The notes under the pieces: model-generated
Told to the model about the DNA's origin: nothing
What the model saw: only the letters and a program-made list of their open reading frames with translations
The model's database searches: none
Assembly: GCF_016774335.1 (NCBI RefSeq)
Contig: NZ_JAETWA010000014.1
Coordinates: forward strand, 124,001-188,000
DNA length: 64,000 nucleotides
DNA from: Luteimonas saliphila
GTDB taxonomy: Bacteria > Pseudomonadota > Gammaproteobacteria > Xanthomonadales > Xanthomonadaceae
Reading direction: 5' to 3'
Shown here: piece after piece, positions 1-7,965 of the stretch
Numbering within the stretch: the first letter of the stretch is position 1
Layout: each line of letters starts with the position of its first letter
Made by a program: the position numbers and the translations under genes

Positions 1-885
1 CTCTACATCGCCTACAGCGGCGCCGCGCAGGGCGAACGCCACGGCCTGGTGCTGCGTCGCCTGTGGGCCGGCGACCCGGCCGCCAACCGCTTCGACGGCA
101 AGGACGAGCAGGTGATGCGCGTGGAAGGCCTGGTCGCCAACCACAACGGCGGCCACATCGCCTTCGGCCCCGACGGCATGCTGTACTGGAGCGTCGGCGC
201 CGGCACCGGCGAGCCTCGCGACCACGCCCATGCCCCGGCCACCGACAACCTGCTCGGCAAGATCCTGCGCATCGACGTGCGTGACGGCGCCAGCGGTGCG
301 AAGAACACATGTGCGCAAAAGGGCCGTGCCGCCTACGCCATCCCCGCCGACAACCCCTACGCCGGCCAGCGCGGCGGGTGCGGCGAGATCTGGCTGCATG
401 GTCTGCGCAACCCCTGGCGCTTCGGCATCGACCACGCCGATGGCGCGGTATGGATCGGCGATGTCGGCAAGGACCGCGAGGAAGTCAGCGTGTGGCGCAC
501 CGGCGCTCCGCGCGACCTCGGCTTCCCGGGCTGCCAGGGCAGCCACGACTATCCGTCCACCGGCGCCACCGATTGCCCTGCCCGGACCGGTACCACCGGT
601 CCGGTGTTCGAGTACGCGGGTCGCGAACGCGGCCGCTGCGCCGTCACCGGCGGTATCGTCTATCGCGGCGCCAACGTCGCGCTGAGGGGTGCCTACGTCT
701 TCTCCGATTCCTGCTCCAGCGAACTGCTGGTCGGCCGCCTGTCCAGCACCGGCACACTCGAAGTCGCCTCACTCCCCAGCGGCGTCGCGCCTGGCTACGG
801 CACCATCGCCTCGTTCGGCGAGGACGAGGACAACGAGCTGTGGTTCGTCAACCATCTGAATGGTGGGGTTTATCGGGTGAGGTGA
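1..885 (+). CDS. PQQ-dependent sugar dehydrogenase (3' part, 5' end outside window)
   Basis: Only the last 294 codons are present; the frame is open from base 1. The protein resembles the beta-propeller soluble glucose/sorbosone dehydrogenase family, periplasmic enzymes that oxidise aldoses with PQQ. Visible family marks are NHNGGHIAFGPDGMLYW, a GEIWLHGLRNPWRF blade motif, an aspartate-rich loop (DHADGAVWIGDVGKD) and a C-terminal VTGGIVYRG blade. Several cysteines (CPARTG, GRCAVTGG, DSCSSE) suggest disulphides, which fits export. The signal peptide and N-terminal blades lie outside the window. The real substrate cannot be told. It ends 29 bp before the convergent cytochrome b561 gene. Confidence 0.85.
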   Translation, partial: LYIAYSGAAQGERHGLVLRRLWAGDPAANRFDGKDEQVMRVEGLVANHNGGHIAFGPDGMLYWSVGAGTGEPRDHAHAPATDNLLGKILRIDVRDGASGAKNTCAQKGRAAYAIPADNPYAGQRGGCGEIWLHGLRNPWRFGIDHADGAVWIGDVGKDREEVSVWRTGAPRDLGFPGCQGSHDYPSTGATDCPARTGTTGPVFEYAGRERGRCAVTGGIVYRGANVALRGAYVFSDSCSSELLVGRLSSTGTLEVASLPSGVAPGYGTIASFGEDEDNELWFVNHLNGGVYRVR

Positions 886-914
886 CGGGCTGCTCGGGAT
901 CGGCACGGGAACAG

Positions 915-1505
915 TCAGTCCTGCAGGCCGGGCGTCGGCTCCGCGACAGTGTCGTCCGATGGCATCGCTCCTGGTTGCCCGCTCCGGGCCATCGCGTCGA
1001 ATACGCCATCGCGACGCACCCAGGCGTGGTACTGCGCCGCAGCCAGGTGCGTCAGTACCAGGGCGAACAACGCATAGCCGAGTACGCCGTGCGCGCCGCG
1101 CAACCAGGCGTAAAGCGTGGGGTCGTGCGGGACGAGTGCGGGCAGCCGCAGTGCGCCGACCATCTGCACCGGATAACCGCCTGCCGACAGCATCGACCAG
1201 CCGAGCAGCGGCATCGCGAACATCAGCGCGTACAGCAGCCAGTGCGAGGTTTTCGCGGCGAGGACCTGCGGGCGCGGCAGGTCCGCAGGCAGGGGCGGGG
1301 GTGGGCTTCGCCAGCGATGGTACAGCCGCACCAGCGCCAACAGCAGGATGGCGATGCCGAGTGGCCGGTGCAGATCGATCAGCATCGGCCGCAGCGCCAG
1401 CGATGCGACCATGCCCACGCCGATGAAGAGCATGGTCACGATCAGCGCGGCCATGCCCCAGTGCAACAACCGCGCAAGCGTATCGAAATGGCCGTGGCGA
1501 TTCAT
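915..1505 (-). CDS. Cytochrome b561 family membrane protein
   Basis: This 196-residue protein should be a four-helix inner-membrane dihaem cytochrome b that passes electrons between the quinone pool and a periplasmic partner. It starts with the family hallmark LARLLHWGMA. Further histidines that could ligate haem are in MLIDLHRPLG (helix 2), KTSHWLLYA (helix 3) and LRGAHGVLGY...LVLTHLAAAQYH (helix 4). The start codon overlaps the stop of the catalase-like gene by 4 nt (ATGA), so the two are translationally coupled. The pairing suggests that b561 supplies electrons to the haem peroxidase. That role is inferred from context; the family call is firm. Confidence 0.9.
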   Translation of the reverse strand: MNRHGHFDTLARLLHWGMAALIVTMLFIGVGMVASLALRPMLIDLHRPLGIAILLLALVRLYHRWRSPPPPLPADLPRPQVLAAKTSHWLLYALMFAMPLLGWSMLSAGGYPVQMVGALRLPALVPHDPTLYAWLRGAHGVLGYALFALVLTHLAAAQYHAWVRRDGVFDAMARSGQPGAMPSDDTVAEPTPGLQD

Positions 1506-2623
1506 CGGGCAACCTCCTGCGCGGTGACGTCGCTCGCCGGCGGCGCCTGGTCGCGGGCGGTCTCGCGTTCGCGACGGTTGAAGGAAACCGAGTATGTCGC
1601 CGCGCGCGCCGCCAGGATCGGATCGCTGGACAGGGCGATGCCGTCAGGCACCACGGTCGGGTCGTAGTTCACGTCCCGGCATCGACCGGTGGCCTGCGGC
1701 TGGCTGCTTTCCAGCACGAGCACGCCGGCAATGTGGCGCCGACGGTTCCCGGGCCAGGCCTGCGCGGGATCATCGATCGGATCGCCGGGCGCAGCTTCGA
1801 CGATGACCAGGTTCCAGCGGAGCGGACCCTGCCGCAGCCGTGCCTGCAGATCCTCACGCAGGTAGTCGGGATCGGCCTGCCGGCGTTCGGCTTCGCTGAG
1901 CGGTTCGAACGGGGCCTGCGGCTCCATCGACCATCGTACGAAGCGTTCGCGACCCGCGGCGTCGACGAAACGGAATGCGTTGACGCCGTTGTATGCCGTA
2001 TTGGCCCAACTGCTGGACGACGGCGCGGACTTCGCCCAGGCCTGGAACCGTTCCACTTCCGGATGTTCGGCAAGGAACGCCGCCATCTTCGCCGGATCCG
2101 GCTTGCCCGTCGCCGGATCCGGACGCGGCGCAACCAGTTGCTTGTGGAATCCGGCCGGCGTGGACACGGGGAAGAAGGGGAAGCTGTTCATCGCCATCCG
2201 CCACTCCTGTCCGTTTTCGGTCTTCAGCAGCAGCGCCAGGCTGCGCACGCGCGCCTGCGCGTCCGGCGCGTAAGGATCGGCGCCGCCGATCGACAGTCGG
2301 CCCTGCACCGCCGTGCGCGGCTGGCTGAAAACCTGCGCGCGCGAAAGCGCCGCAGCCTGCGTGGAAGGATCGAAATAGCCCGCCACGCAGACGCCCTTGC
2401 TGTGCGCCCGGCGGAAGCCCGCGTACGGCTTGCCGCCCTCGATGGCGTCCACCAGCCGTGGTGCCGTCAGGCGATCCCTTCCGATCCAGCCGGCCGCCCA
2501 GGCGAAGGCCGTGGCCAGCAGCAGGACGATGAGCGCGATGGCGGCCAACGCGGGCCACGGCGTCGGTGGCTTCGGGGGCATCAGCGGATCGGGAGGAAGG
2601 ACGGGCACGGGCAGCTCCGGCAT
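1502..2623 (-). CDS. Catalase-family (SrpA-like) haem peroxidase, membrane anchored
   Basis: A 373-residue protein of the small catalase-related group. An N-terminal hydrophobic helix (about residues 20-42, ALAAIALIVLLLATAFAWAAG) should anchor it with the haem domain in the periplasm. Catalase-type marks are the distal histidine in FRRAHSKGVCVAGYFDP, the MNSFPFFPV segment carrying the conserved Asn, and the proximal RAATYS Arg-x3-Tyr pair near the C terminus. It is shorter than classical catalases, and these proteins are more likely peroxidases than true catalases. The start at 2623 is chosen because the open frame upstream (to 2896) is composition noise overlapping the divergent sigma gene. 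An ECF-type promoter lies 17-41 bp upstream. Confidence 0.86.
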   Translation of the reverse strand: MPELPVPVLPPDPLMPPKPPTPWPALAAIALIVLLLATAFAWAAGWIGRDRLTAPRLVDAIEGGKPYAGFRRAHSKGVCVAGYFDPSTQAAALSRAQVFSQPRTAVQGRLSIGGADPYAPDAQARVRSLALLLKTENGQEWRMAMNSFPFFPVSTPAGFHKQLVAPRPDPATGKPDPAKMAAFLAEHPEVERFQAWAKSAPSSSSWANTAYNGVNAFRFVDAAGRERFVRWSMEPQAPFEPLSEAERRQADPDYLREDLQARLRQGPLRWNLVIVEAAPGDPIDDPAQAWPGNRRRHIAGVLVLESSQPQATGRCRDVNYDPTVVPDGIALSSDPILAARAATYSVSFNRRERETARDQAPPASDVTAQEVAR

Positions 2624-2639
2624 CGTTGGGATGGCGTAG

Positions 2640-2664
2640 GACGCACGGCGGCGGCATTTATTCC
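2640..2664 (-). promoter_or_regulatory. ECF-sigma-type promoter for catalase-like / b561 operon
   Basis: Read on the minus strand there is GGAATAA (2664-2658) followed, 16 nt after GGAAT, by CGTC (2643-2640). GGAAT plus CGTC is a typical -35/-10 pair of ECF promoters. The divergent sigma gene has an almost identical pair, so this is probably a target of that sigma factor. The predicted leader is only about 10 nt and no good ribosome site is visible. Confidence 0.6.
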
Positions 2665-2704
2665 ACGTCTCGGCGATATCTGCCCGTTGCAGCGACGGCA
2701 ATGC

Positions 2705-2730
2705 GGAATAATCCGCCCTGCCCATGCGTC
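2705..2730 (+). promoter_or_regulatory. ECF-sigma-type promoter for sigma / anti-sigma operon
   Basis: GGAATAA (2705-2711) and CGTC (2727-2730), with 17 nt between GGAAT and CGTC. Both boxes, including the G before CGTC and the C after it, match the divergent promoter at 2664-2640, which points to autoregulation by the ECF factor encoded at 2761-3288. Confidence 0.6.
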
Positions 2731-2760
2731 CCATGCACGACACCGACCCTGCGCTCCCCG

Positions 2761-3288
2761 ATGCCTGCCCCGTCGCCCGCTCTGGATGATGAAACCCTGC
2801 GTGAGCTGATCCCGCGGCTGCGCAGGTTCGCGCGGTCCCTGGCCGCGGATGCTGCCGTGGCCGACGACCTGGTCCAGGCCACGCTGGAGCGCGCACTGAC
2901 CCGGGGCGCGAGCCGTCGCGACGAGGACGCCGTGCAACCCTGGTTGTTTTCGGTGCTGTACCGCCAGTTCATCGACGACCATCGGCGTGCGGCGCGCTGG
3001 AAGCGCATCGCATCGCTGTTCGCGACCGAAGACGAGCCGCGGCCGCCGACGCCGGACCAGGTCTTCGATGCACGCACGTCGCTGGCGGCATTCTCCCGAC
3101 TGCCGACGCAACAGCGTGCATTGCTGATGCTGGTCAGCGTGGAAGGCCTGGGTTACCGCGAAGCGGCCGATGTGCTGGGCATCCCGATCGGCACGGTGAT
3201 GTCGCGCCTGTCGCGCGCCCGACAGGCGTTGCGTGCGATGGACGAGGAAGAAATGCCTGCCGCCCCGGTATTGAGGGTCCTGCGATGA
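2761..3288 (+). CDS. ECF-family RNA polymerase sigma factor
   Basis: 175 residues with only sigma regions 2 and 4. Region 2 runs from LRRFARSLAADAAVADDLVQATLERAL to QPWLFSVLYRQFIDDHRR. Region 4 is FSRLPTQQRALLMLVSVEGLGYREAADVLGIPIGTVMSRLSRARQALR, with a clear helix-turn-helix. The start MPAPSPALDD is preferred because an upstream in-frame ATG (2701) falls inside the predicted promoter. The last codons overlap the anti-sigma gene by 4 nt. The neighbouring catalase-like and b561 genes suggest a response to oxidative stress, perhaps peroxide or singlet oxygen. The inducing signal is not visible. Confidence 0.9.
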   Translation: MPAPSPALDDETLRELIPRLRRFARSLAADAAVADDLVQATLERALTRGASRRDEDAVQPWLFSVLYRQFIDDHRRAARWKRIASLFATEDEPRPPTPDQVFDARTSLAAFSRLPTQQRALLMLVSVEGLGYREAADVLGIPIGTVMSRLSRARQALRAMDEEEMPAAPVLRVLR

Positions 3289-4046
3289 ACATCGATGCGA
3301 TGCACCACCGGCCAGACGACAGTGAACTGCATGCCTATGTGGACGGCCGGCTGGATCCTGCCCGGCATGCCGATGTCGAAGCCTGGCTCGCCGCGCACCC
3401 GCAGCATGCCGCCCGGGTGGCGGACTGGAAACGCGATGCCGAGCGCCTACGCGCGCTCCATGCACATCCGGAACACTGGGCTTCCAACATCGCACTGGAC
3501 CCCGCGCACGTGCGCAATCGTCTGCGCTCGCGGCGACGTGCGCGCTTGGGCATCGCCGCAGCGCTGCTGCTGGCTTTCGGCATGGGCAGTGGTGCGGGAT
3601 GGCAGGCGCGCGAATCGCGGCCGGTACAGGCTTCATTACCGATGGCCGACGCCCTGGCCGCGTACCGCCAGTTCGTGAATGCCGATGCGCCACCCATGGA
3701 GTTCGATGCCAGCCGCAGCGACGACCTGCAGCGCTGGCTGCGGCGCCATTTCGGCGAAGCGGGGCGGGTCCCCGACCTGAGCGCGGCGGGTTACCGGCTG
3801 ATGGGGGGGCGCCTGCTCTCCACCGAACAGGGGGTGGCGGCGATGCTGGTCTACCAGGAAGGCTCGGGCGCGCGCGTGGGTTTCTACCTGCGTCCGCGCG
3901 GCTTGTTGCGCGGCGATGGCCAGCGCCGCGACGGCGATCTGCTGGCGCGATACTGGTCGAAACGGGATACCAGCTTCGCACTGGTCAGCGCTACGGAAGA
4001 CGCGGCAGCGTTGAAGCTGCCAGGCCTTTTTCTGGACGGCCGGTAG
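3285..4046 (+). CDS. Transmembrane anti-sigma factor
   Basis: 253 residues. The N-terminal cytoplasmic domain (DDSELHAYVDGRLDP, then VEAWLAAHPQHAARV) is the usual anti-sigma segment that clamps an ECF factor. No zinc-binding His-x3-Cys-x2-Cys set is seen. A single transmembrane helix (about residues 85-105, LGIAAALLLAFGMGSGAGW) is followed by a periplasmic sensor domain of about 145 residues. It starts inside the sigma gene (ATGA overlap), so the pair is co-translated. The organisation fits release of the sigma factor on an envelope or periplasmic redox cue. The exact cue is unknown. Confidence 0.86.
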   Translation: MNIDAMHHRPDDSELHAYVDGRLDPARHADVEAWLAAHPQHAARVADWKRDAERLRALHAHPEHWASNIALDPAHVRNRLRSRRRARLGIAAALLLAFGMGSGAGWQARESRPVQASLPMADALAAYRQFVNADAPPMEFDASRSDDLQRWLRRHFGEAGRVPDLSAAGYRLMGGRLLSTEQGVAAMLVYQEGSGARVGFYLRPRGLLRGDGQRRDGDLLARYWSKRDTSFALVSATEDAAALKLPGLFLDGR

Positions 4047-4124
4047 GAATCACGGGACCGCATGTGACGAGGCGGCCAACGATCCAAAGGGGACATTGCA
4101 AGAGAGTATCGTGGTGCGAACGGC

Positions 4125-5060
4125 TTAGCGTGTCGTGCTCCGCCCGGGAGCAATTCCATGGTCGAGATCGCGATCGAGCAGGCAATCGATGAAGGCGCGT
4201 AGCGCCGGCAGCATGTATCGGCGGCTGGAGTAGTAGAGGTACAGGCCAGGCACGGTCGGTGACCACTCGGCGAGGACGCGCTCGAGTCGTCCGTCCTGCA
4301 GCGCCTCGGCGATGCCGTCGTCATTGTAGGCGTACAGGATGCCCAGTCCCTGGAGCGCGGCAGGCACGACGATGTCCTGATGATTGGAGATCACGGTGCC
4401 GTCACCGAAGAACTCGACCCCATTCCCCTTCTTCCTGAACTCCCACCCCGCGACCTTCCCACTCCCGGGGAAGCGCCAGTTGATGCAGGCGTGATGGCTG
4501 AGTTCGGCAGGGGTCCTGGGCTCGCCGTGTTCGGCCAGATACTCGGGTGAGGCCACGGCCAACAGTTCGATGTCCGGCGTCAACCGTACCGCGACCATGT
4601 CCTTCTGCAAACGGCCCCCCACCCGGATGCCGGCATCGAACCCTTCGCCCGCGATGTCGCTCAGCCCGTCATCGATCACGATGTCGAGAACGACATCGGG
4701 ATGCGCCCTGGCGAAACGCCCCAATCTCGGTGCGATCACTTTCTTCGCCGCCATGCTGAGCGTGTTGATCCGCAGGGTTCCCGCCGCACGTGCGCTTGTC
4801 CCGACGGCCTGTGCAACGGCTTCGTCCATGTCGCGGAGCATCGGCGCCATGCGCTCGTGCAGCCGCCGTCCCGGTTCGGTCGGCGAAACGCTACGCGTCG
4901 TGCGGTTCAACAGGCGAACGCCGAGCCGGGATTCCAGCTGGCGAATGATCTGGCTGAGCGCGGACCGGGAGAGTCCCAGGTGATCGGCAGCCCTGGAGAA
5001 GCTGGCCCGGTCGACGACGGCCACGAAGGCCTTGAGTTCGGCGAATTCAGTACCGCGCAT
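4125..5060 (-). CDS. LysR-family transcriptional regulator
   Basis: 311 residues. The N-terminal winged helix-turn-helix is unmistakable (FSRAADHLGLSRSALSQII, then LESRLGVRLLNRTTRSVSPTEPG), followed by a periplasmic-binding-like effector domain (TLRINTLSMAAKKVIAPRL through IVVPAALQGLGILYAYNDDG). The start MRGTEFAELK at 5060 is the first ATG giving the family's normal N terminus; a 14-codon extension upstream has no support. It is divergent from the SnoaL-like and SDR genes, the usual arrangement for a LysR factor and its target. Part of the target operon has been destroyed, so the regulator may now be partly orphaned. Confidence 0.9.
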   Translation of the reverse strand: MRGTEFAELKAFVAVVDRASFSRAADHLGLSRSALSQIIRQLESRLGVRLLNRTTRSVSPTEPGRRLHERMAPMLRDMDEAVAQAVGTSARAAGTLRINTLSMAAKKVIAPRLGRFARAHPDVVLDIVIDDGLSDIAGEGFDAGIRVGGRLQKDMVAVRLTPDIELLAVASPEYLAEHGEPRTPAELSHHACINWRFPGSGKVAGWEFRKKGNGVEFFGDGTVISNHQDIVVPAALQGLGILYAYNDDGIAEALQDGRLERVLAEWSPTVPGLYLYYSSRRYMLPALRAFIDCLLDRDLDHGIAPGRSTTR

Positions 5061-5159
5061 TGTGCACTGATCTCTACATAGCCTGATCGGATAATAGGTC
5101 ATTCTCTTATCTGTGAGAACGGCTCACCCTTGCTCTGCGGACCCAACCGGAGCATTGCC

Positions 5160-5489
5160 ATGAAAGACCTCAATCTGCCCGAGCCGATCGCGGCCTATTT
5201 CGCTGCGGACAGCCAGGACGCCCAGGCCGTCGCCCGCTGCTTCACACGGGACGCGCGCGTCCTGGACGAAGGCAAGACCCATTCGGGCCTCGCCGCGATC
5301 GAAGCGTGGAAGACCGACTCATCCGCCCGGTACACCTATACCGCCAAGCCGCACACGCTTGAAAAGCAGGGTCGTACGTACGTCGTGACGGCCTGCGTCG
5401 CCGGCAATTTTCCCGGCAGCCCGGTGGACCTGCGATACGGCTTCACCCTGGAGCGCGGCAAGATCGCCACGCTGGAGATCGCGTCATGA
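5160..5489 (+). CDS. SnoaL-like / nuclear transport factor 2 family protein
   Basis: A 109-residue cone-fold protein. The pattern IAAYFAADSQDAQAVARCFTRDARVLDEGKTHSGLAAIEAW is typical of the SnoaL_2 group, followed by a beta-rich second half ending in LRYGFTLERGKIATLEIAS. Such proteins are small ligand-binding pockets or isomerase-type enzymes, and the substrate cannot be predicted. The start at 5160 is an ATG after a CGGAGCATTGCC stretch (GGAG, about 8 nt spacing). Its end overlaps the start of the SDR remnant by 4 nt (ATGA), so the two were once a coupled operon under the divergent LysR regulator. Confidence 0.8.
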   Translation: MKDLNLPEPIAAYFAADSQDAQAVARCFTRDARVLDEGKTHSGLAAIEAWKTDSSARYTYTAKPHTLEKQGRTYVVTACVAGNFPGSPVDLRYGFTLERGKIATLEIAS

Positions 5490-5654
5490 GCTTCGACCTG
5501 CAACTGACGGGCAAGCGCGTCGTGGTGACCGGCGGCACGCGCGGCGTGGGCGCAGCCGTCGTCGAACTGCTGTCCCGGCTCGATGCACGTATCGTGGCGA
5601 CAGCACGCTCACGGCCGGATCGACCCGTTGCCGATGTGCGCTACCTGGCCGCTG
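5486..5654 (+). pseudogene. Truncated short-chain dehydrogenase (N-terminal ~56 codons)
   Basis: The reading frame opens with a normal SDR beginning: MSFDLQLTGKRVVVTGG followed by TRGVGAAVVELLSRLDARIVATAR, i.e. the TGGxRGVG dinucleotide-binding loop and the first Rossmann unit. After about 56 codons (ADVRYLAADLL) the homology stops. The frame runs on to 6001 only as composition noise, with no NNAG, no catalytic Ser and no YxxxK. The DNA continues directly into the 3' end of a GMC oxidoreductase gene in another frame, so a deletion or rearrangement has removed about 200 codons of this gene. Confidence 0.75.
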
Positions 5655-5861
5655 ACCTACTGGCACCAGGCCTGCACGGCGAAGATGGGACGGGACGAAA
5701 TGTCCGTCGTGAACGCAGACCTGCAGGTCTACGGCATCGACAGGCTGCGGATTGCCGATGCGTCGATCATGCCCGACGTCCCGAGCGGGAATACGATGGC
5801 GCCCTGTGTCGTCATCGGGGAGCGGGCGACGGAGATTATCAGGAAGGCGCACGGAATCTGA
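5655..5861 (+). pseudogene. 3' remnant of a GMC-type oxidoreductase gene
   Basis: In frame 3 the translation reads TYWHQACTAKMGRDEMSVVN, then LQVYGIDRLRIADASIMPDV and PSGNTMAPCVVIGERATEII to a stop at 5861. This is the C-terminal signature of choline/alcohol dehydrogenase-type GMC flavoenzymes (catalytic His in WHQA, VYG...LRIADASIMP, PSGNTxAP). No start or FAD-binding N terminus precedes it; upstream is the truncated SDR gene. About 66 codons of a family of 530 or more survive. The residues look undecayed, so the event may be recent. Confidence 0.75.
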
Positions 5862-5906
5862 CTGGGCATTCCGAAGCGTCCGCACCTGGCCGCCATGCGT
5901 CCCTTC

Positions 5907-6806
5907 TCAACGATCGGATACGCGGTCGACGAGCCACTCGACGATCGCATCGAATCTCTCTTGATCGAGGGCATGTCCGCGGTCGACGCGGAGCTCGGTG
6001 ATGAAGTCGCCGGCGACCTTGGCCACGACCTGGTCCGCATCCCTCGAGTACTTGTCCTGGGCACCCGATACGACCATCGTCGGCCGAGGTCCTATGGCCG
6101 ACAGCACATCGTGCGTGTCGATCCGGCGAGCGAGTCCGGGGACGGTCTCGAAGAGGGTGATCCCCGTGCGCTCCCGTCTGCGTGTCTCGAAGCTGCACAC
6201 GGCACCGCTCACGCATGCGAACCTGCATCGGGCATCGAGCGCGGCGTGATAGAGCGTGGTGTAGCCGCCGTACGAGTGACCCGCCACGCCTGCGCGCCGC
6301 TCGTCTATGCCCGTGGCCTGGAGGAGAACGCTCAGGGCTCGCTGGGCGTCGTCGAGGCACTTCCTCATCAGCAGATCACCATCCAGCAACCGGTAGCTCA
6401 TGGCGTTGTAATGCTGAAGCCAATCGTAGTAATCCGGCTCTACGCCCTGAACCGCGCCCCGTCGATCCTCGAACGTGATGGAGTCCGGGGCCAGGACCGA
6501 CAGGCCCCTACGGGCGAGCGCCGGCCCGAAGGCCTGGAACGGGTCGCCCACATCGCCGGCGACCTCGCTCTTGCCGAAGTGGAACTCGCCATTGTGCTGG
6601 TGGAAGACGACCACTCCGCCGAGCGGATCGCGCGCCCTCGGCGTGAACAGGAAAGCCGGTATGAGATCGCCTTCGAGTCCCCGGTATTCGATCCTTTCGC
6701 GGACGTATCCGTCGGCTTCTCCGGCGTCGCCTCGCTCGAACGCCACCGGCACGGGGTCCGCAAGACCAAGGCGCTCGCGAAGCGTCTCAATGAGGTCGGT
6801 CATCAT
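5907..6806 (-). CDS. Alpha/beta hydrolase (dienelactone hydrolase / acetyl-esterase-like)
   Basis: 299 residues without a signal peptide. The order is a dienelactone-hydrolase-like fold: strand segment GGVVVFHQHNGEFHFGK, nucleophile elbow AGHSYGGYT (Ser about 178), acid loop VVSGAQDKYSRD and a C-terminal histidine in VDRGHALDQERFD. The conserved HQHNG segment after a strand is typical of the large abhydrolase group near xylan esterases. Start codons at 6806 and 6803 are both possible. Neighbours do not define a pathway, so the natural ester or amide substrate is unknown. Confidence 0.75.
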   Translation of the reverse strand: MMTDLIETLRERLGLADPVPVAFERGDAGEADGYVRERIEYRGLEGDLIPAFLFTPRARDPLGGVVVFHQHNGEFHFGKSEVAGDVGDPFQAFGPALARRGLSVLAPDSITFEDRRGAVQGVEPDYYDWLQHYNAMSYRLLDGDLLMRKCLDDAQRALSVLLQATGIDERRAGVAGHSYGGYTTLYHAALDARCRFACVSGAVCSFETRRRERTGITLFETVPGLARRIDTHDVLSAIGPRPTMVVSGAQDKYSRDADQVVAKVAGDFITELRVDRGHALDQERFDAIVEWLVDRVSDR

Positions 6807-6945
6807 CGGCGGATGATAGCTCCCCGTCCGGGCGGCTCGTTGGCGGCCTGATGGAAAGCCCAGGGACTCTCGACTCGGCCGGTTCCGTTTCGCTGCGAGT
6901 CGCGTCGTGCATCGGGACGTCTGGTTCGGGAGCGGACTTCGGGTG

Positions 6946-7965
6946 TCAGGCGCTCAATCGCTTCGCCGGCGCCCGGAACAGGTACAAGCCTAGCCAATCG
7001 GGCCGGAAGCGTCCTTTGCCGTCTACGATCCCGTCCTGTTCGAACCCCAGGCGTCCCAGCAGCCAGGAAGGCCGCGCTGCCACGGGATTCATCACCGGGT
7101 TGCTGGTGAAGGCGAGTTCGTAGCCGGCGGCCCGGGTGCGTTCCAGCACCTTCTCGTCGTAGCGGCCGTGGGGGTACGACATGGTCGGCGGCGGCGCTGC
7201 GTCGAGATGGCCGCCGACAATGGCGCGGGCCGTGGCCAGTTCGGCCTCGAGGTCCTCGGCACAGGTCATCGGCGTATGGGTCTTGCCGTGGACGCCGATC
7301 GAGATGCCGCCTTCGGCCAATTCGCGAAGTTCGCCGCGGGTGACCATCTGGCGCACGCCGTCGTCCATGGCGGCGGCCAGGGGGGCAAGCACCGCGCTGC
7401 GCTGGGCGGTGTCGAGCGCCTCGAGCGCAGCGATGATCTTGCGCAGGCCGGCGAGCGTGTCGGGTGGTGCCGGCTCGAGCGGATGCCCGGCCTCGGCCAG
7501 TACCTGGGCAAGCGCCGGCACGCGCAGGGCGTTGCGGCGGTAGGCGGCGATCAGCCGTTCCTGGAAGAAGGGCTCGTCGCGGTCCACCACGTCGGCGACG
7601 GTGAACAGCAGTGCCGGCAGGCCGGCGGCGCGCAGGCGGGGCAGGGCGTGGGCGTGATTGTCGGCCCAGCCGTCGTCGAAAGTGATCAGCAGCGGGCGGT
7701 CGGGCAGTGGCGCGCCGTGGCGGCGGGCGGCCAGCACCTGGTCCACGGACACCACGTTGTAGTGGCGGCGGAAAAAGTCCAGGCAGCGTTCGAACAGGCC
7801 GGCTTCCAGGGTGTAGTCCGGGTCGCAGGCGGCCCAGCGCGGGTCGTCCTGCGTGAGTACGCGGTGGAACATGATCACCGTGAGCGCGCGGCGGTTGCGC
7901 AGGCGGTGGTACAGACCCAGCAGTCCGCTGCGATAGAGTGCGCGCTTGACCAGATCCCCTGCCAT
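6946..7965 (-). CDS. Polysaccharide deacetylase family protein
   Basis: About 339 residues. The NodB-type metal-dependent deacetylase core is seen as LTVIMFHRVLT (motif before the barrel), LLITFDDGWADN (catalytic Asp and metal Asp), ISIGVHGKTHTPMT (metal histidines in HxxxH form) and MSYPHGRYDEKV. Such enzymes remove N- or O-acetyl groups from exopolysaccharide or glycan precursors. It has no signal peptide, so it probably acts in the cytoplasm or on lipid-linked precursor. The start could be 7965 (MAGDLVKRALYR) or 7974. Both fall on or beside the start of the divergent glycosyltransferase, leaving no intergenic promoter space. Confidence 0.85.
   Translation of the reverse strand: MAGDLVKRALYRSGLLGLYHRLRNRRALTVIMFHRVLTQDDPRWAACDPDYTLEAGLFERCLDFFRRHYNVVSVDQVLAARRHGAPLPDRPLLITFDDGWADNHAHALPRLRAAGLPALLFTVADVVDRDEPFFQERLIAAYRRNALRVPALAQVLAEAGHPLEPAPPDTLAGLRKIIAALEALDTAQRSAVLAPLAAAMDDGVRQMVTRGELRELAEGGISIGVHGKTHTPMTCAEDLEAELATARAIVGGHLDAAPPPTMSYPHGRYDEKVLERTRAAGYELAFTSNPVMNPVAARPSWLLGRLGFEQDGIVDGKGRFRPDWLGLYLFRAPAKRLSA

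Noticed and set aside
5486-6001. A single intact 171-residue SDR-like gene
   Set aside because: Homology stops after about 56 residues. The remaining sequence is out-of-frame GMC coding DNA and lacks SDR catalytic residues.
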